NCBI GenBank assembly: GCA_028279065.1
Contig: JANQSY010000055.1
Span: 1-64,000, forward strand
Reading direction: 5' to 3'
Length of the DNA stretch: 64,000 bases
DNA from: Cytophagales bacterium
GTDB taxonomy: Bacteria > Bacteroidota > Bacteroidia > Cytophagales > CCMP332
Made by a program: the position numbers and the translations under genes. A model generated the notes under the pieces. It was not told the origin of the DNA, made no database searches, and worked only from the letters and a program-made list of their open reading frames with translations. Numbering within the stretch: position 1 is the stretch's first letter; each line of letters starts with the position of its first letter. Positions 1 to 7,398 of this stretch are shown one piece after another.

Positions 1-277
1 TTATCCCTACACCCCCCATGAGCTTTGGAGTGAAAGCATATCCGACAAGAGGAGAAAGCTCAAGGTAACGGTAGGATCCATAGAAATTCAACCAAAATGT
101 TCCTCCAAAAAAGAGTCTATCCTTAAAGCTGGGAGCGTTGGGATCTTTTTGTTTTTCTTCCTTGGGAGGAGGTGGCATTTCCCTTTTCTGGGTTTGTTCA
201 TTTTCCACCTGGTCCTGAGCATAAGCAGATCCACCAAGGATCATTAAAAGGAGAAAGCCACAGAAAAGATTTTTCAT
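1..277 (-). CDS. Outer-membrane beta-barrel-like protein, C-terminus beyond window
   Basis: The open reading frame begins with ATG at 277 and runs off the left edge, giving 92 residues. Residues 1-21 form a signal peptide ending in SAYA before Gln. A proline- and charge-rich linker follows (PPPPKEEKQK), then a segment of alternating aromatic and glycine residues (FFGGTFWLNFYGSYRY) that looks like the first strands of an outer-membrane barrel. Export to the cell envelope is well supported. The exact family cannot be named because most of the protein is missing. It is divergent from the next gene. Confidence 0.6.
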   Translation of the reverse strand, partial: MKNLFCGFLLLMILGGSAYAQDQVENEQTQKREMPPPPKEEKQKDPNAPSFKDRLFFGGTFWLNFYGSYRYLELSPLVGYAFTPKLMGGVGI

Positions 278-339
278 CAGGGAAATGCTTTAACTATTTT
301 TAATCCAAATTAAGGGATTCACCACTCAAATATAGTCTG

Positions 340-735
340 TTGCCCACTTTCAAAAGCAAATCGATAACTCTCATCCTTGTGATCAGTTGCTATTCAGGAG
401 TGCTGATGGCCCAGGGAAAGAATGCCGAGGAGTACTCTCACCATTTTTCGGGATCCAAGGAATTTGCGTCAGAATTCTATTCAAACTGTGATCCCAATCC
501 CTTCTACGGCGAAACCAAATTCTCAATTGAGATCCAGCAGGAATCCGAGGTCAGCCTTCAAATATTCAATCAAATGGGTTTCATGATCGCAGAACCGTTG
601 GCTTCGGTTCTTCCGGCAGGCAACCATTCCATACCCTGGGACCCGGAAGAGCATAATCTGAGATCCGGTGTCTATTATGCAAGGATATCTTCTGGCGAAA
701 AGTACCAATTGCTCAAGATCCGATACATCAAATAG
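340..735 (+). CDS. Small secreted protein with T9SS type A-like sorting domain
   Basis: This is a 131-residue protein with a TTG start and a signal peptide over about residues 1-25 (cleavage near LMAQ). Nearly all of the mature protein resembles the C-terminal sorting domain of type IX secretion cargo: an NPF segment in place of the usual PNP, alternating strands (EVSLQIFNQMG), a GNHSIPWD turn, a SGVYYARI strand and a basic end (LKIRYIK). There is almost no passenger domain, so it is either a very small cargo or a periplasmic protein with a FlgD/T9SS-like fold. The histidine kinase gene starts 12 bases downstream, so the two are probably co-transcribed. Confidence 0.65.
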   Translation: MPTFKSKSITLILVISCYSGVLMAQGKNAEEYSHHFSGSKEFASEFYSNCDPNPFYGETKFSIEIQQESEVSLQIFNQMGFMIAEPLASVLPAGNHSIPWDPEEHNLRSGVYYARISSGEKYQLLKIRYIK

Positions 736-747
736 GCGGATAGATAT

Positions 748-2484
748 ATGTCTTCCTTAAGATGGGTTTTTTTCTTCATTGCCTTTTACTCTATATCTGC
801 CAGGGCCAGTGATGATCTGAACCTTGACAGCCTAGAGCTTGCCTGGATCAAAAACAATCCTGTAATAACCTACTCTGGAGACCCTAGTTGGGCGCCTTAT
901 GACTATAATGACAATGGGGAGCATAAAGGCATTTCAAGGAACTACCTTGATAGGATCTCTGAAATCACCGGTCTTCAATTCAAATATGTGCCCTCCGACT
1001 CCTGGACTGGGATCAGGGATCTTTTTAAAGAAGGTAAGATCATGATGATCCCGGCCTTGGTGGAATCAAGGGAGAGGGCCAGACACCTTGACTTTTCAAA
1101 ACCATACATAAATGAAGAATATGTGATCATCACCAGCGAGAAGGAAAGAAGGATCTTCGATGAGAACGATCTGGCCAATTTGAGGATCGTGGTGGTAAGG
1201 GATTATTGGATCACAAATCAGCTAAAGACCAAATTCCCAAGATTCGACTATGTGGAGGTGAAATCCACCCCTGAATGCTTTGAAGTCATAGAAGGGGGAG
1301 AGGCAGAGGCAGCGATTATGGATTTTACAGTTGCAATGTACTTCATAGAAAAGAACAGCTTCAGCGATCTAAAAATCGTCCCGTCCATTTTCGAGGAAGA
1401 GGTGATCCAGATGGGGATTTTAAGCGGAAACGAGCCTCTGGTTGGGATTCTAAATAAGGCTTTGGTCTCAATGGACGATTCTGAAAAAGCAGAAATGAGG
1501 AATGAGTTCTTTGAAGTCAGCCTCAAATCAGGCATCCCAAGAAAGTATATCAGGATGTTTTCGATGGGATTGATCTTCCTGGGAGTAGTTGTCATAGTGG
1601 TGATCCTTTGGAATCAAACGCTCCAAAAAGAAGTGCGATCCAGAAAAGCGGCTGAAGGAAGATTGGTTCAGGCTAATGTCAATCTTCGGGCAAAGTCCGA
1701 TGAGCTGAATCAGGCGTTAGACTCATTAAAGAAAATGCAAGCAAAACTGGTCCAGGCAGAAAAGCTTTCGGCCATTGGGCAGATGTCGGAAGTGGTGAAT
1801 CATGAGATCAATAATCTTTTGAATTATCTAAGGGCTAGCATATCCCCATTGAAAAGGGACATTGAGTTCCTGGCTTCCATCCAAGGAAAAGAACTGACCA
1901 AAAAAGATGAAGTAGAATTCGATGAAATCAAAAAGGAGGTATCGGTACTTCTTGAAAACCTGGAACAGGGTTCAGGACAGGCAAGTGAGATCATAACCGA
2001 AATAGGTCAGTTCGGGAGAGCGGGAAACAGGGAAAAAAGGCCGCTCAATCCCAATCAGCTTGTTGAAGCCACCATCAAACTTCTTAACCCCAGCATTCCT
2101 TCAGGGGTAAAATTGGTTTTGGATCTGCAAGCAACCAGAGCTCTTCTGGCTTTAACTGGCCCGATCAAACAGGTAATGATCAACCTGTTGAAAAACAGTC
2201 TCGAAGCCATGGGAGAAAGTGGCCAGATCCGGATCAGTACTTACGACCATGCAAATGACCTTGTAGGTTTCAAAATTAGCGATGAGGGGCTCGGTATTGC
2301 TCCGGAAAATCATGAGAAGGTATTTGAACCTTTCTACACGACAAAGAAATCCTCTGGCGGGTCAGGTTTAGGGTTAGCTATAGTTCAAAAGGTCGTAAGG
2401 GACCATGGAGGATCGATCAGTCTAAATTCGGAAGTGGGAAAGGGAACTGAATTCACCCTGGAATTCCCGGCAATTACTGGCTAA
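748..2484 (+). CDS. Hybrid sensor: periplasmic solute-binding domain fused to a histidine kinase
   Basis: The 578-residue protein has a signal peptide (about 1-21) and a type 3 extracellular solute-binding domain (about 30-262) of the kind found in amino-acid-binding proteins and BvgS. One membrane helix (about 272-289) and a coiled coil (about 292-342) follow. The dimerisation helix carries phospho-acceptor His352 in NHEINN, and the ATPase domain shows the N box (NLLKNSLEAM), DEGLGI and GGSGLGLAI. It probably senses a small periplasmic ligand and autophosphorylates. No receiver domain or response regulator is encoded nearby, so the partner lies elsewhere. Its stop overlaps the next, convergent gene by 4 bases. 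Confidence 0.85.
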   Translation: MSSLRWVFFFIAFYSISARASDDLNLDSLELAWIKNNPVITYSGDPSWAPYDYNDNGEHKGISRNYLDRISEITGLQFKYVPSDSWTGIRDLFKEGKIMMIPALVESRERARHLDFSKPYINEEYVIITSEKERRIFDENDLANLRIVVVRDYWITNQLKTKFPRFDYVEVKSTPECFEVIEGGEAEAAIMDFTVAMYFIEKNSFSDLKIVPSIFEEEVIQMGILSGNEPLVGILNKALVSMDDSEKAEMRNEFFEVSLKSGIPRKYIRMFSMGLIFLGVVVIVVILWNQTLQKEVRSRKAAEGRLVQANVNLRAKSDELNQALDSLKKMQAKLVQAEKLSAIGQMSEVVNHEINNLLNYLRASISPLKRDIEFLASIQGKELTKKDEVEFDEIKKEVSVLLENLEQGSGQASEIITEIGQFGRAGNREKRPLNPNQLVEATIKLLNPSIPSGVKLVLDLQATRALLALTGPIKQVMINLLKNSLEAMGESGQIRISTYDHANDLVGFKISDEGLGIAPENHEKVFEPFYTTKKSSGGSGLGLAIVQKVVRDHGGSISLNSEVGKGTEFTLEFPAITG

Positions 2485-3749
2485 AAATCATCCCCTTTTA
2501 GCATCCTATTCCAATACAGCCAGGGTAATCCGTATTTCTTCAAAACCCACATTGAATAGCGCTCCTTAGCGGTATTTATTGGGAAGGAGGGAGTGGGTTT
2601 GTTATCGTAATCGAACTCCGCAAGGACCATCCTCCCGTAGCGTGTTACGATTGGGCAGCTTGCGTATCCGTTGTAGGTTGCATAATCCCTATCCAATTCC
2701 CCTTTTCGAATTTTTGCAAGAAGATTTTTGACCAACACCGGAGCCTGTTTTCTTATTGAAGCTCCTGTTTTCGCGTTGGGTGTACTTGCCACATCGCCCA
2801 AAGCCCAGACATTCTTGAACCGATTATGTTGCAGGGTATATTTATCGACATCCACCCATCCCCATTGACTATCATGAACGGCCAATGCGCTGTTTTTTAT
2901 GAAATCCGGAGCGCTTTGGGGGGGAGCCACATGCATCATTTCAAATGGAATGATCACCTTGAATCCATCCTCGATCTTGAGGTCCAGGTTGGGATCTTCC
3001 TTCAGGTAATCCGGATTCGTGTTCTTTTCTCCAATGACATAAACAGCTTCCTTCTTTTCAGGCCGGATCTCAACCAACTCGTGAAAAAACCTGGCATGAA
3101 TGTCTCTTGTCTCAACAATCCTACTGAGCACTTTTTCGAATTTGGGTACACCGAATATCTTGGTGCCTGGAAGGGCCAGAATTACATTTATTTCATCCCT
3201 CTTACCCTTTTTTCTGAAATAATGATCGCCCAGGTAGGTGATCTTTTGGGGAGCTCCTCCGCACTTTATCGGGGTTGGGGCCTGGGTAAAAAGGGCATTA
3301 CCCGATTTGATCTTCTTCAAGCATTCAAACGTGTACTCCGCATAGGTGGGGTCATAATTGGTGGTGATCCCATTGTTTCCCAACCCCTCCTTCAATCCCG
3401 GGATCGCGTCGTAATTGATCTGGATCCCCACGGCCACGATCATCTCTTCATATCCGAAGAACCTTCCGTCCTCAAGCTTCACCAAATTATCAGCAGGGAG
3501 AACCTGGCTAACCTTCCCCTTGACCCACTTCACTCCCTTTGGGATCACATCCTTTTCATTCCTGATCGTCTTGTCAAGATCATAGGCCCCTGCTCCAACC
3601 AGGGTCCAGGCCGGCTGGTAATAATGCTTTTCATTTGGCTCGATGATCCCGATATCGAGCTTTGGATCCTTCCTTTTCAGTTGAGCTGCTGTGATTATTC
3701 CTCCCGTGCCACCACCCAGGATCAGGATCTGATATTTTTTGGTTTCCAT
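2481..3749 (-). CDS. sqr: Sulfide:quinone oxidoreductase, eukaryote-like (type II) group
   Basis: This 422-residue FAD enzyme oxidises sulfide and passes electrons to the quinone pool at the membrane. The N-terminal dinucleotide motif GGGTGG lies at residues 12-17. The two redox-active cysteines of this group are present: Cys163 in PIKCGGAPQKI and Cys365 in GYASCPIVT, matching mitochondrial SQRDL-type enzymes. The late FAD contact is seen in WALGDVASTPNAKT. The length is normal. The 85-base gap upstream holds two palindromes and no other gene, suggesting separate control from the dcd gene behind it. A related flavoprotein dehydrogenase is the alternative, but both cysteines favour SQR. Confidence 0.88.
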   Translation of the reverse strand: METKKYQILILGGGTGGIITAAQLKRKDPKLDIGIIEPNEKHYYQPAWTLVGAGAYDLDKTIRNEKDVIPKGVKWVKGKVSQVLPADNLVKLEDGRFFGYEEMIVAVGIQINYDAIPGLKEGLGNNGITTNYDPTYAEYTFECLKKIKSGNALFTQAPTPIKCGGAPQKITYLGDHYFRKKGKRDEINVILALPGTKIFGVPKFEKVLSRIVETRDIHARFFHELVEIRPEKKEAVYVIGEKNTNPDYLKEDPNLDLKIEDGFKVIIPFEMMHVAPPQSAPDFIKNSALAVHDSQWGWVDVDKYTLQHNRFKNVWALGDVASTPNAKTGASIRKQAPVLVKNLLAKIRKGELDRDYATYNGYASCPIVTRYGRMVLAEFDYDNKPTPSFPINTAKERYSMWVLKKYGLPWLYWNRMLKGDDF

Positions 3750-3765
3750 CGCATTAGCCTTTGCT

Positions 3766-3781
3766 CCAATTGTAAAATTGG
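3766..3781. promoter_or_regulatory. 16-bp perfect inverted repeat before sqr (operator candidate)
   Basis: CCAATT, 4 bases, then AATTGG: a perfect dyad ending 17 bases before the sqr start codon. Read on the minus strand it overlaps TACAATTG, one base from the Bacteroidota -7 consensus TAnnTTTG, so a protein bound here could block the promoter. The arms and spacing are visible; a role as operator is inference. Confidence 0.4.
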
Positions 3782-3796
3782 ATCGAGTAATGAACC

Positions 3797-3810
3797 CTGA
3801 CAGAAATCAG
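3797..3810. promoter_or_regulatory. CTGA-N6-TCAG dyad upstream of sqr, Crp/Fnr-like geometry
   Basis: A perfect 4-bp dyad with a 6-base spacer, the same half-site spacing as Crp-type operators (TGTGA-N6-TCACA). Its centre lies about 42 bases before the transcription start predicted from the near -7 box at 3767-3774. The arms are short, so chance occurrence is possible. Confidence 0.25.
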
Positions 3811-3834
3811 AAAAAAAACTAATTCAATAGGGTC

Positions 3835-4350
3835 CTATTCAAACTCTCTGAATAGCTTGCTTGTCTGGATGTCGGTATTGTTGAAATACTTATTTGAATA
3901 TTTATGGAAATCTCCCTTGATCTCTGAAAAATAGATCTGGCAGATCTCAATGTCAGGATAGATCCTCAAGGCTTGTACCGCTTGGAGTTCAAGCGTCCAG
4001 AAACCCTTTGAGCCTACCTGCCCTAAACCGGCTGTTACGTGGATATGTAGTCCAAGTCGGCCAACGGAAGACCTTCCCTCTAGAAATGGTACAAGATCAT
4101 GGACCTCAATATGTTCCTTTGTCCTAGCCAGGTAAACCCGGCCAGGTCTGAGCACAATTCCCTCCTCAGGAATAGCAATCCTCTCATTTGGGTTATCCTT
4201 TTTCATATCAAGGATCTCCTCAGAATAAACCAACAACTCGTTATGAAGCTTCAGGTTGTAACTGTTCGGGTTCAACTGTGTCTCATCATAGGGTTCTATG
4301 ATGATCTCTTTTCCCAACCTTGACTTTATTTCTTTTCCAGAAAGGATCAA
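3835..4350 (-). CDS. dcd: dCTP deaminase
   Basis: The 171-residue protein belongs to the dCTP deaminase/dUTPase fold and supplies dUTP for thymidylate synthesis in the cytoplasm. Visible signatures are PNSYNLKL near residue 28, the substrate-binding loop EGRSSVGRLGLHIHVTAG near residues 90-107, and the conserved Glu in FWTLEL. Length fits a prokaryotic Dcd. Whether it also hydrolyses dUTP cannot be told from sequence alone. The start is TTG, sharing 4 bases (TTGA) with the stop of the preceding lipoprotein gene, so translation is probably coupled. Confidence 0.85.
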   Translation of the reverse strand: MILSGKEIKSRLGKEIIIEPYDETQLNPNSYNLKLHNELLVYSEEILDMKKDNPNERIAIPEEGIVLRPGRVYLARTKEHIEVHDLVPFLEGRSSVGRLGLHIHVTAGLGQVGSKGFWTLELQAVQALRIYPDIEICQIYFSEIKGDFHKYSNKYFNNTDIQTSKLFREFE

Positions 4351-5186
4351 TTTACCGCTGCTTTAAGTGAGTCTAAAAAGATTTCATATCTGCCCTCATA
4401 TAGGGAGTCACCAGTACAAATGGTGGTATCCACCGAGGAGGTGATAGCATTTATCCTTACTGAGTCCAGCGGATAAAAGGTGAAGTATTGCTGTAAAACA
4501 TCTGAGGGATTTGGGATCACAACAGAGTCCTGGATTATAGAATCCAGGGTTGCCTTTTCATAGATGCTTGCCAAAAGGCCACTTTTGTACGAGGATCCAC
4601 ATAACCCTGAAACCGAATAAAGGTCCGCCCCTTCTTCCTCCTCCATGACATAACCAATATTCAAGAGTGTATTGATCATCTCCTGTTTCAGATCCGGTTG
4701 TCCACCCTGAATCACCTGCAAAATCAGGTCTTCACCATAAATGTTTGCGATTCTGTTGAAAGGCTCGGTATTTTCATTGTGCGTCATTTCCTTGGTCATC
4801 AATGAGACCAATTGGGCCTCGTTCTCCAAATACAGTAATAATCCCGAATAGTAATAGTGGACACCACCCGGAAGAGAGAAAGCCTGGTACCTGCTCATGT
4901 CATCTATGATGATAGGTTCAAAATTTATATCATCCGCCCTTTCCATATTAGCATGCTTCAAAACGGAATCCTGAATTGCATCTATGTAATCATAGAGAGT
5001 ACTATATGCGCCCCGGCTTAAAACATTCCCATATATGCCAGAATCATCAACCTCTTCCTTTAGAACAGCCGAAAGGTCCAATTCATCCTGAAGGTCCAGA
5101 CCACTGTCTTCCGGAACCTCAGGATCCTTACACTGAAGAAGTAAAAGACCTGCGAACAAAGAAACTTGTACTATAGAGAATTTCAA
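4347..5186 (-). CDS. Lipoprotein resembling an M48 metallopeptidase with a broken zinc site
   Basis: This 279-residue protein has a lipoprotein signal (LLLLQC, Cys19) and starts at TTG one base after the stop of the gene upstream. Residues 99-136 follow the M48 pattern: a FSLPGG loop, a YSGLL segment, ENEAQL, then TKEMTH where active enzymes have HExxH. Lys132 therefore replaces the first zinc histidine, while Glu133 and His136 remain. A later EEGAD at 184-188 fits the downstream Glu/Asp motif. It is probably a non-catalytic relative in the periplasm or outer membrane. A longer reading starting further upstream would add residues encoded inside the previous gene and is less likely. Confidence 0.6.
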   Translation of the reverse strand: MKFSIVQVSLFAGLLLLQCKDPEVPEDSGLDLQDELDLSAVLKEEVDDSGIYGNVLSRGAYSTLYDYIDAIQDSVLKHANMERADDINFEPIIIDDMSRYQAFSLPGGVHYYYSGLLLYLENEAQLVSLMTKEMTHNENTEPFNRIANIYGEDLILQVIQGGQPDLKQEMINTLLNIGYVMEEEEGADLYSVSGLCGSSYKSGLLASIYEKATLDSIIQDSVVIPNPSDVLQQYFTFYPLDSVRINAITSSVDTTICTGDSLYEGRYEIFLDSLKAAVN

Positions 5187-5187
5187 T

Positions 5188-6171
5188 CTAGAACCAGTAA
5201 GGATTATGGTATGGATTATAATAAGCTGCACCATAAACGGCCCCTGCACCTCCCATATAGGGTGAATTGTACCAATATGGTCTACCATAGCCCCAGCCAT
5301 ATCCCGCTCCAACCCACACGCTCACATGTACATTCGATTCCTTCCCTGTACGTCGGGTACCATATTGCTCAAAATATTGCTGTTGTGCCCCGGAAACCTC
5401 ATAGGGTTGTTGATTCTTAGCCATCATGGTCTGGTTATGGGTTTCCTGCTTGGAATTAAGGTGGGACTCATAGGCTCCAACGGCCTTTTCAAAAGCTGCA
5501 AGTTTTTCAGGGTCGGATTCTATGGATTCAACCCATTCATCTATGGATTCATTATACTCTTTTGAGATCTCGAGAGCTATCGAGTCCACAACCACAACAA
5601 AGAGATCGGGCCTTTCCTCATGGGTCTTTCTCAAATGCCTTGTGGTTGGGTTTTCCCGGGTCAAAAGCTCCAGGATCTGCGGAAATTCAACAAGGAATTT
5701 CATGGCTTCCTGAGCCTCCGCTGGATATCCGAACATTGCCTTACTGAATTCGCTTTCTGTGTACTGGTGAAGGGAATTGAGCTGTGAGATTATATCAAAG
5801 TGCTCATGATGGAATTTTATGGCGCTATCGGCTATGGATGGTGAATAGTTTTTGAATACAAACCGGATCTCTTCATCGTTGAGATTTGGAACGGCATAGG
5901 ATCTCAACAGATCCGGTCTCCTCATCAATTCATACATCCCATACTGCTTCCTTGGGTGCAGATCTTTGATTATGGCATCAAAGGAATCTCTTGTGACCGT
6001 GGCCAATTCCCTTACACCTTTAACCAGACCATCCTCCTTTGCTACCTTAAAAATTGCATCCTCTATCTTTCTATGATCCACCCTTAAGTTGTCCGCATAC
6101 TCATCTACCACTGTTCTCTCAACAAACCAAAATGAGCCCAAAAGGACCAACAAGGAAAATAATATTTTCAT
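5188..6171 (-). CDS. Exported protein of unknown function with Gly/Tyr-rich tail
   Basis: The 327-residue protein has a signal peptide (about 1-17). I do not recognise the family. Residues 20-230 are mostly predicted helix rich in Glu, Asp and Arg, with RPDLL, NEDEEI-like and EERPDLF segments. The last 60 residues switch to a tail dominated by Gly, Tyr, Trp, Asn and Pro (GYGWGYGRPYWYN, then repeated NPY units). Such tails often mediate surface or self-association, but that is a guess. It is the first gene of a three-gene run with the M48-like lipoprotein (1-base gap) and dcd. I chose ATG at 6171; a TTG lies one codon upstream. Confidence 0.55.
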   Translation of the reverse strand: MKILFSLLVLLGSFWFVERTVVDEYADNLRVDHRKIEDAIFKVAKEDGLVKGVRELATVTRDSFDAIIKDLHPRKQYGMYELMRRPDLLRSYAVPNLNDEEIRFVFKNYSPSIADSAIKFHHEHFDIISQLNSLHQYTESEFSKAMFGYPAEAQEAMKFLVEFPQILELLTRENPTTRHLRKTHEERPDLFVVVVDSIALEISKEYNESIDEWVESIESDPEKLAAFEKAVGAYESHLNSKQETHNQTMMAKNQQPYEVSGAQQQYFEQYGTRRTGKESNVHVSVWVGAGYGWGYGRPYWYNSPYMGGAGAVYGAAYYNPYHNPYWF

Positions 6172-6327
6172 CAATTGATTTTTTAACGGGGCGCAAATTT
6201 AGTTCCTAGCCTTGGGATAGCTTCAAAAAAAGGCCAAAAAGGAAATTTTGATGGCGGGATACAAAACGAAAAAACGGTTCGGATATTTAATTAATTCTCA
6301 TCTTGGAAATACCAAAAGTCTATCGCC

Positions 6328-7062
6328 GTGGAAATATTTCTTACTACCGAAGCCTGGATCGCCTTGCTTACCCTCACATTCCTTGAAGTGGTATTGGGAA
6401 TTGACAATGTGATCTTCGTATCAATTGTGACAAACAAATTGCCTGAGAAAAGCCAGCCCAGGGCAAGGACATTGGGGTTGGGGCTGGCATTGTTGTTCAG
6501 GCTGATCCTATTGTTGGGAATTGCTTGGTTGGTTAAGCTCACAGATCCACTTTTCACTATCCTTAACCATGGTTTCAGCTTCAGGGATATTGTTCTCCTG
6601 GTTGGTGGATTGTTCCTGATCTTTAAAAGCACCACCGAGATCCACCATCACCTTGAAGGAGAATCACAGGAGGCGACAAACTTTGCCCGAAGTTCATTTG
6701 CAGGGGTCATCTTTCAGATCATCGTACTGGACCTGATTTTTTCCTTTGATTCTATTCTTACTGCGGTTGGATTGACCGACCAGTTGATAATAATGATCGT
6801 GGCCATTGTTCTGGGAATGATCATCATGCTCTTGGCCGCAAAGGGAATTAGCGGTTTTTTAAAGGAACACCCTACCCTTCAGGTCCTTGCTCTGTCATTT
6901 TTGATCCTCATCGGGTTCATGCTTGCAGTGGAGGCTTTTCACTACCATATTCCCAAAGGATACATCTATTTTGCAGTGTTTTTCTCCCTAATGGTGGAGA
7001 TTTTGAACCTCAGGCTAATAAAAAAGAGAAATCCGGTTTCCTTGAACAAAAGATTGGAATAG
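6328..7062 (+). CDS. TerC family integral membrane protein, probable metal-ion exporter
   Basis: The 244-residue protein has about seven membrane helices and the two charged family motifs: LGIDNVIF in the second helix region (residues 23-30) and LIFSFDSILTA in the fifth. The membrane Asp residues in these motifs are typical of TerC/YkoY/YceF proteins, several of which export manganese or load it onto secreted proteins. A cytoplasmic loop is rich in His (EIHHHLEGE). The start is GTG. No Mn riboswitch is apparent upstream. Substrate is inferred from the family. Confidence 0.8.
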   Translation: MEIFLTTEAWIALLTLTFLEVVLGIDNVIFVSIVTNKLPEKSQPRARTLGLGLALLFRLILLLGIAWLVKLTDPLFTILNHGFSFRDIVLLVGGLFLIFKSTTEIHHHLEGESQEATNFARSSFAGVIFQIIVLDLIFSFDSILTAVGLTDQLIIMIVAIVLGMIIMLLAAKGISGFLKEHPTLQVLALSFLILIGFMLAVEAFHYHIPKGYIYFAVFFSLMVEILNLRLIKKRNPVSLNKRLE

Positions 7063-7082
7063 ATATTGTGGTATGGAACTTA

Positions 7083-7104
7083 TTCATGCGAATATTCGTA
7101 TGAA
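7083..7104. promoter_or_regulatory. 22-bp near-perfect dyad between terC and a small lipoprotein gene
   Basis: Arms at 7083-7093 and 7094-7104 are inverted copies with a single mismatch (TTCATGCGAAT against ATTCGTATGAA) and no spacer. There is no T-run after it, so it is not an intrinsic terminator. It lies upstream of a consensus -7 box at 7148-7155 and may bind a dimeric regulator. Confidence 0.35.
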
Positions 7105-7147
7105 AGAGAGTTAAGGGTAACACAATCGGTTATCGGAAAAAATTTTA

Positions 7148-7155
7148 TAGATTTG
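7148..7155 (+). promoter_or_regulatory. -7 promoter element (TAGATTTG)
   Basis: Exact match to the Bacteroidota -7 consensus TAnnTTTG, 22 bases before the ATG of the small lipoprotein gene. No clear TTG is found at the -33 position, which could mean an activator is needed. Confidence 0.4.
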
Positions 7156-7176
7156 TATGGCTTAAAGTCTGTTGTT

Positions 7177-7299
7177 ATGAAAAGAGTTATTGCAGTATTG
7201 TTTTTGGTTGGATTTATGAGTGCATGTGGATACCACACTTGCCCTACCTACGCTAAGAAAGCTCCAGTCCAAAAAGAAAACAGCGACAAAAACGTCTAA
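7177..7299 (+). CDS. 40-residue lipoprotein with CPTYAK motif
   Basis: A very short lipoprotein: a basic start, a hydrophobic stretch (residues 4-16) and a lipobox ending MSAC (Cys17). The mature part is only about 24 residues and contains CGYHTCPTYAKK then a charged end. Small Bacteroidota lipoproteins with a CPTYAK-like core are a recurring unnamed group; the function is unknown. It has its own -7 box and a strong terminator at 7347-7373, which supports a real, separately transcribed gene. A longer in-frame reading from 7066 would place coding sequence across the promoter and dyad and is rejected. Confidence 0.6.
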   Translation: MKRVIAVLFLVGFMSACGYHTCPTYAKKAPVQKENSDKNV

Positions 7300-7346
7300 G
7301 ACCCCACTTATAATTTAGGAGGTCTCAAAAAGATATTTGCGTTAAC

Positions 7347-7373
7347 GGCATACCTTCGGGTATGCCTTTTTTT
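7347..7373 (+). terminator. Rho-independent terminator with UUCG tetraloop
   Basis: Perfect 8-bp stem GGCATACC/GGTATGCC closed by TTCG and followed by seven T. It ends the small lipoprotein transcript. Confidence 0.85.
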
Positions 7374-7398
7374 GTGCCCTTCCGACTTTTTCCAGGGA

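Noticed and set aside
2826-3800. Long reading frame antisense to sulfide:quinone oxidoreductase
   Set aside because: Shadow of a well-supported gene with catalytic cysteines; the antisense product has no family features.
6175-6327. Manganese (yybP-ykoY) riboswitch before terC
   Set aside because: The characteristic paired loops and conserved words were not found in this stretch.
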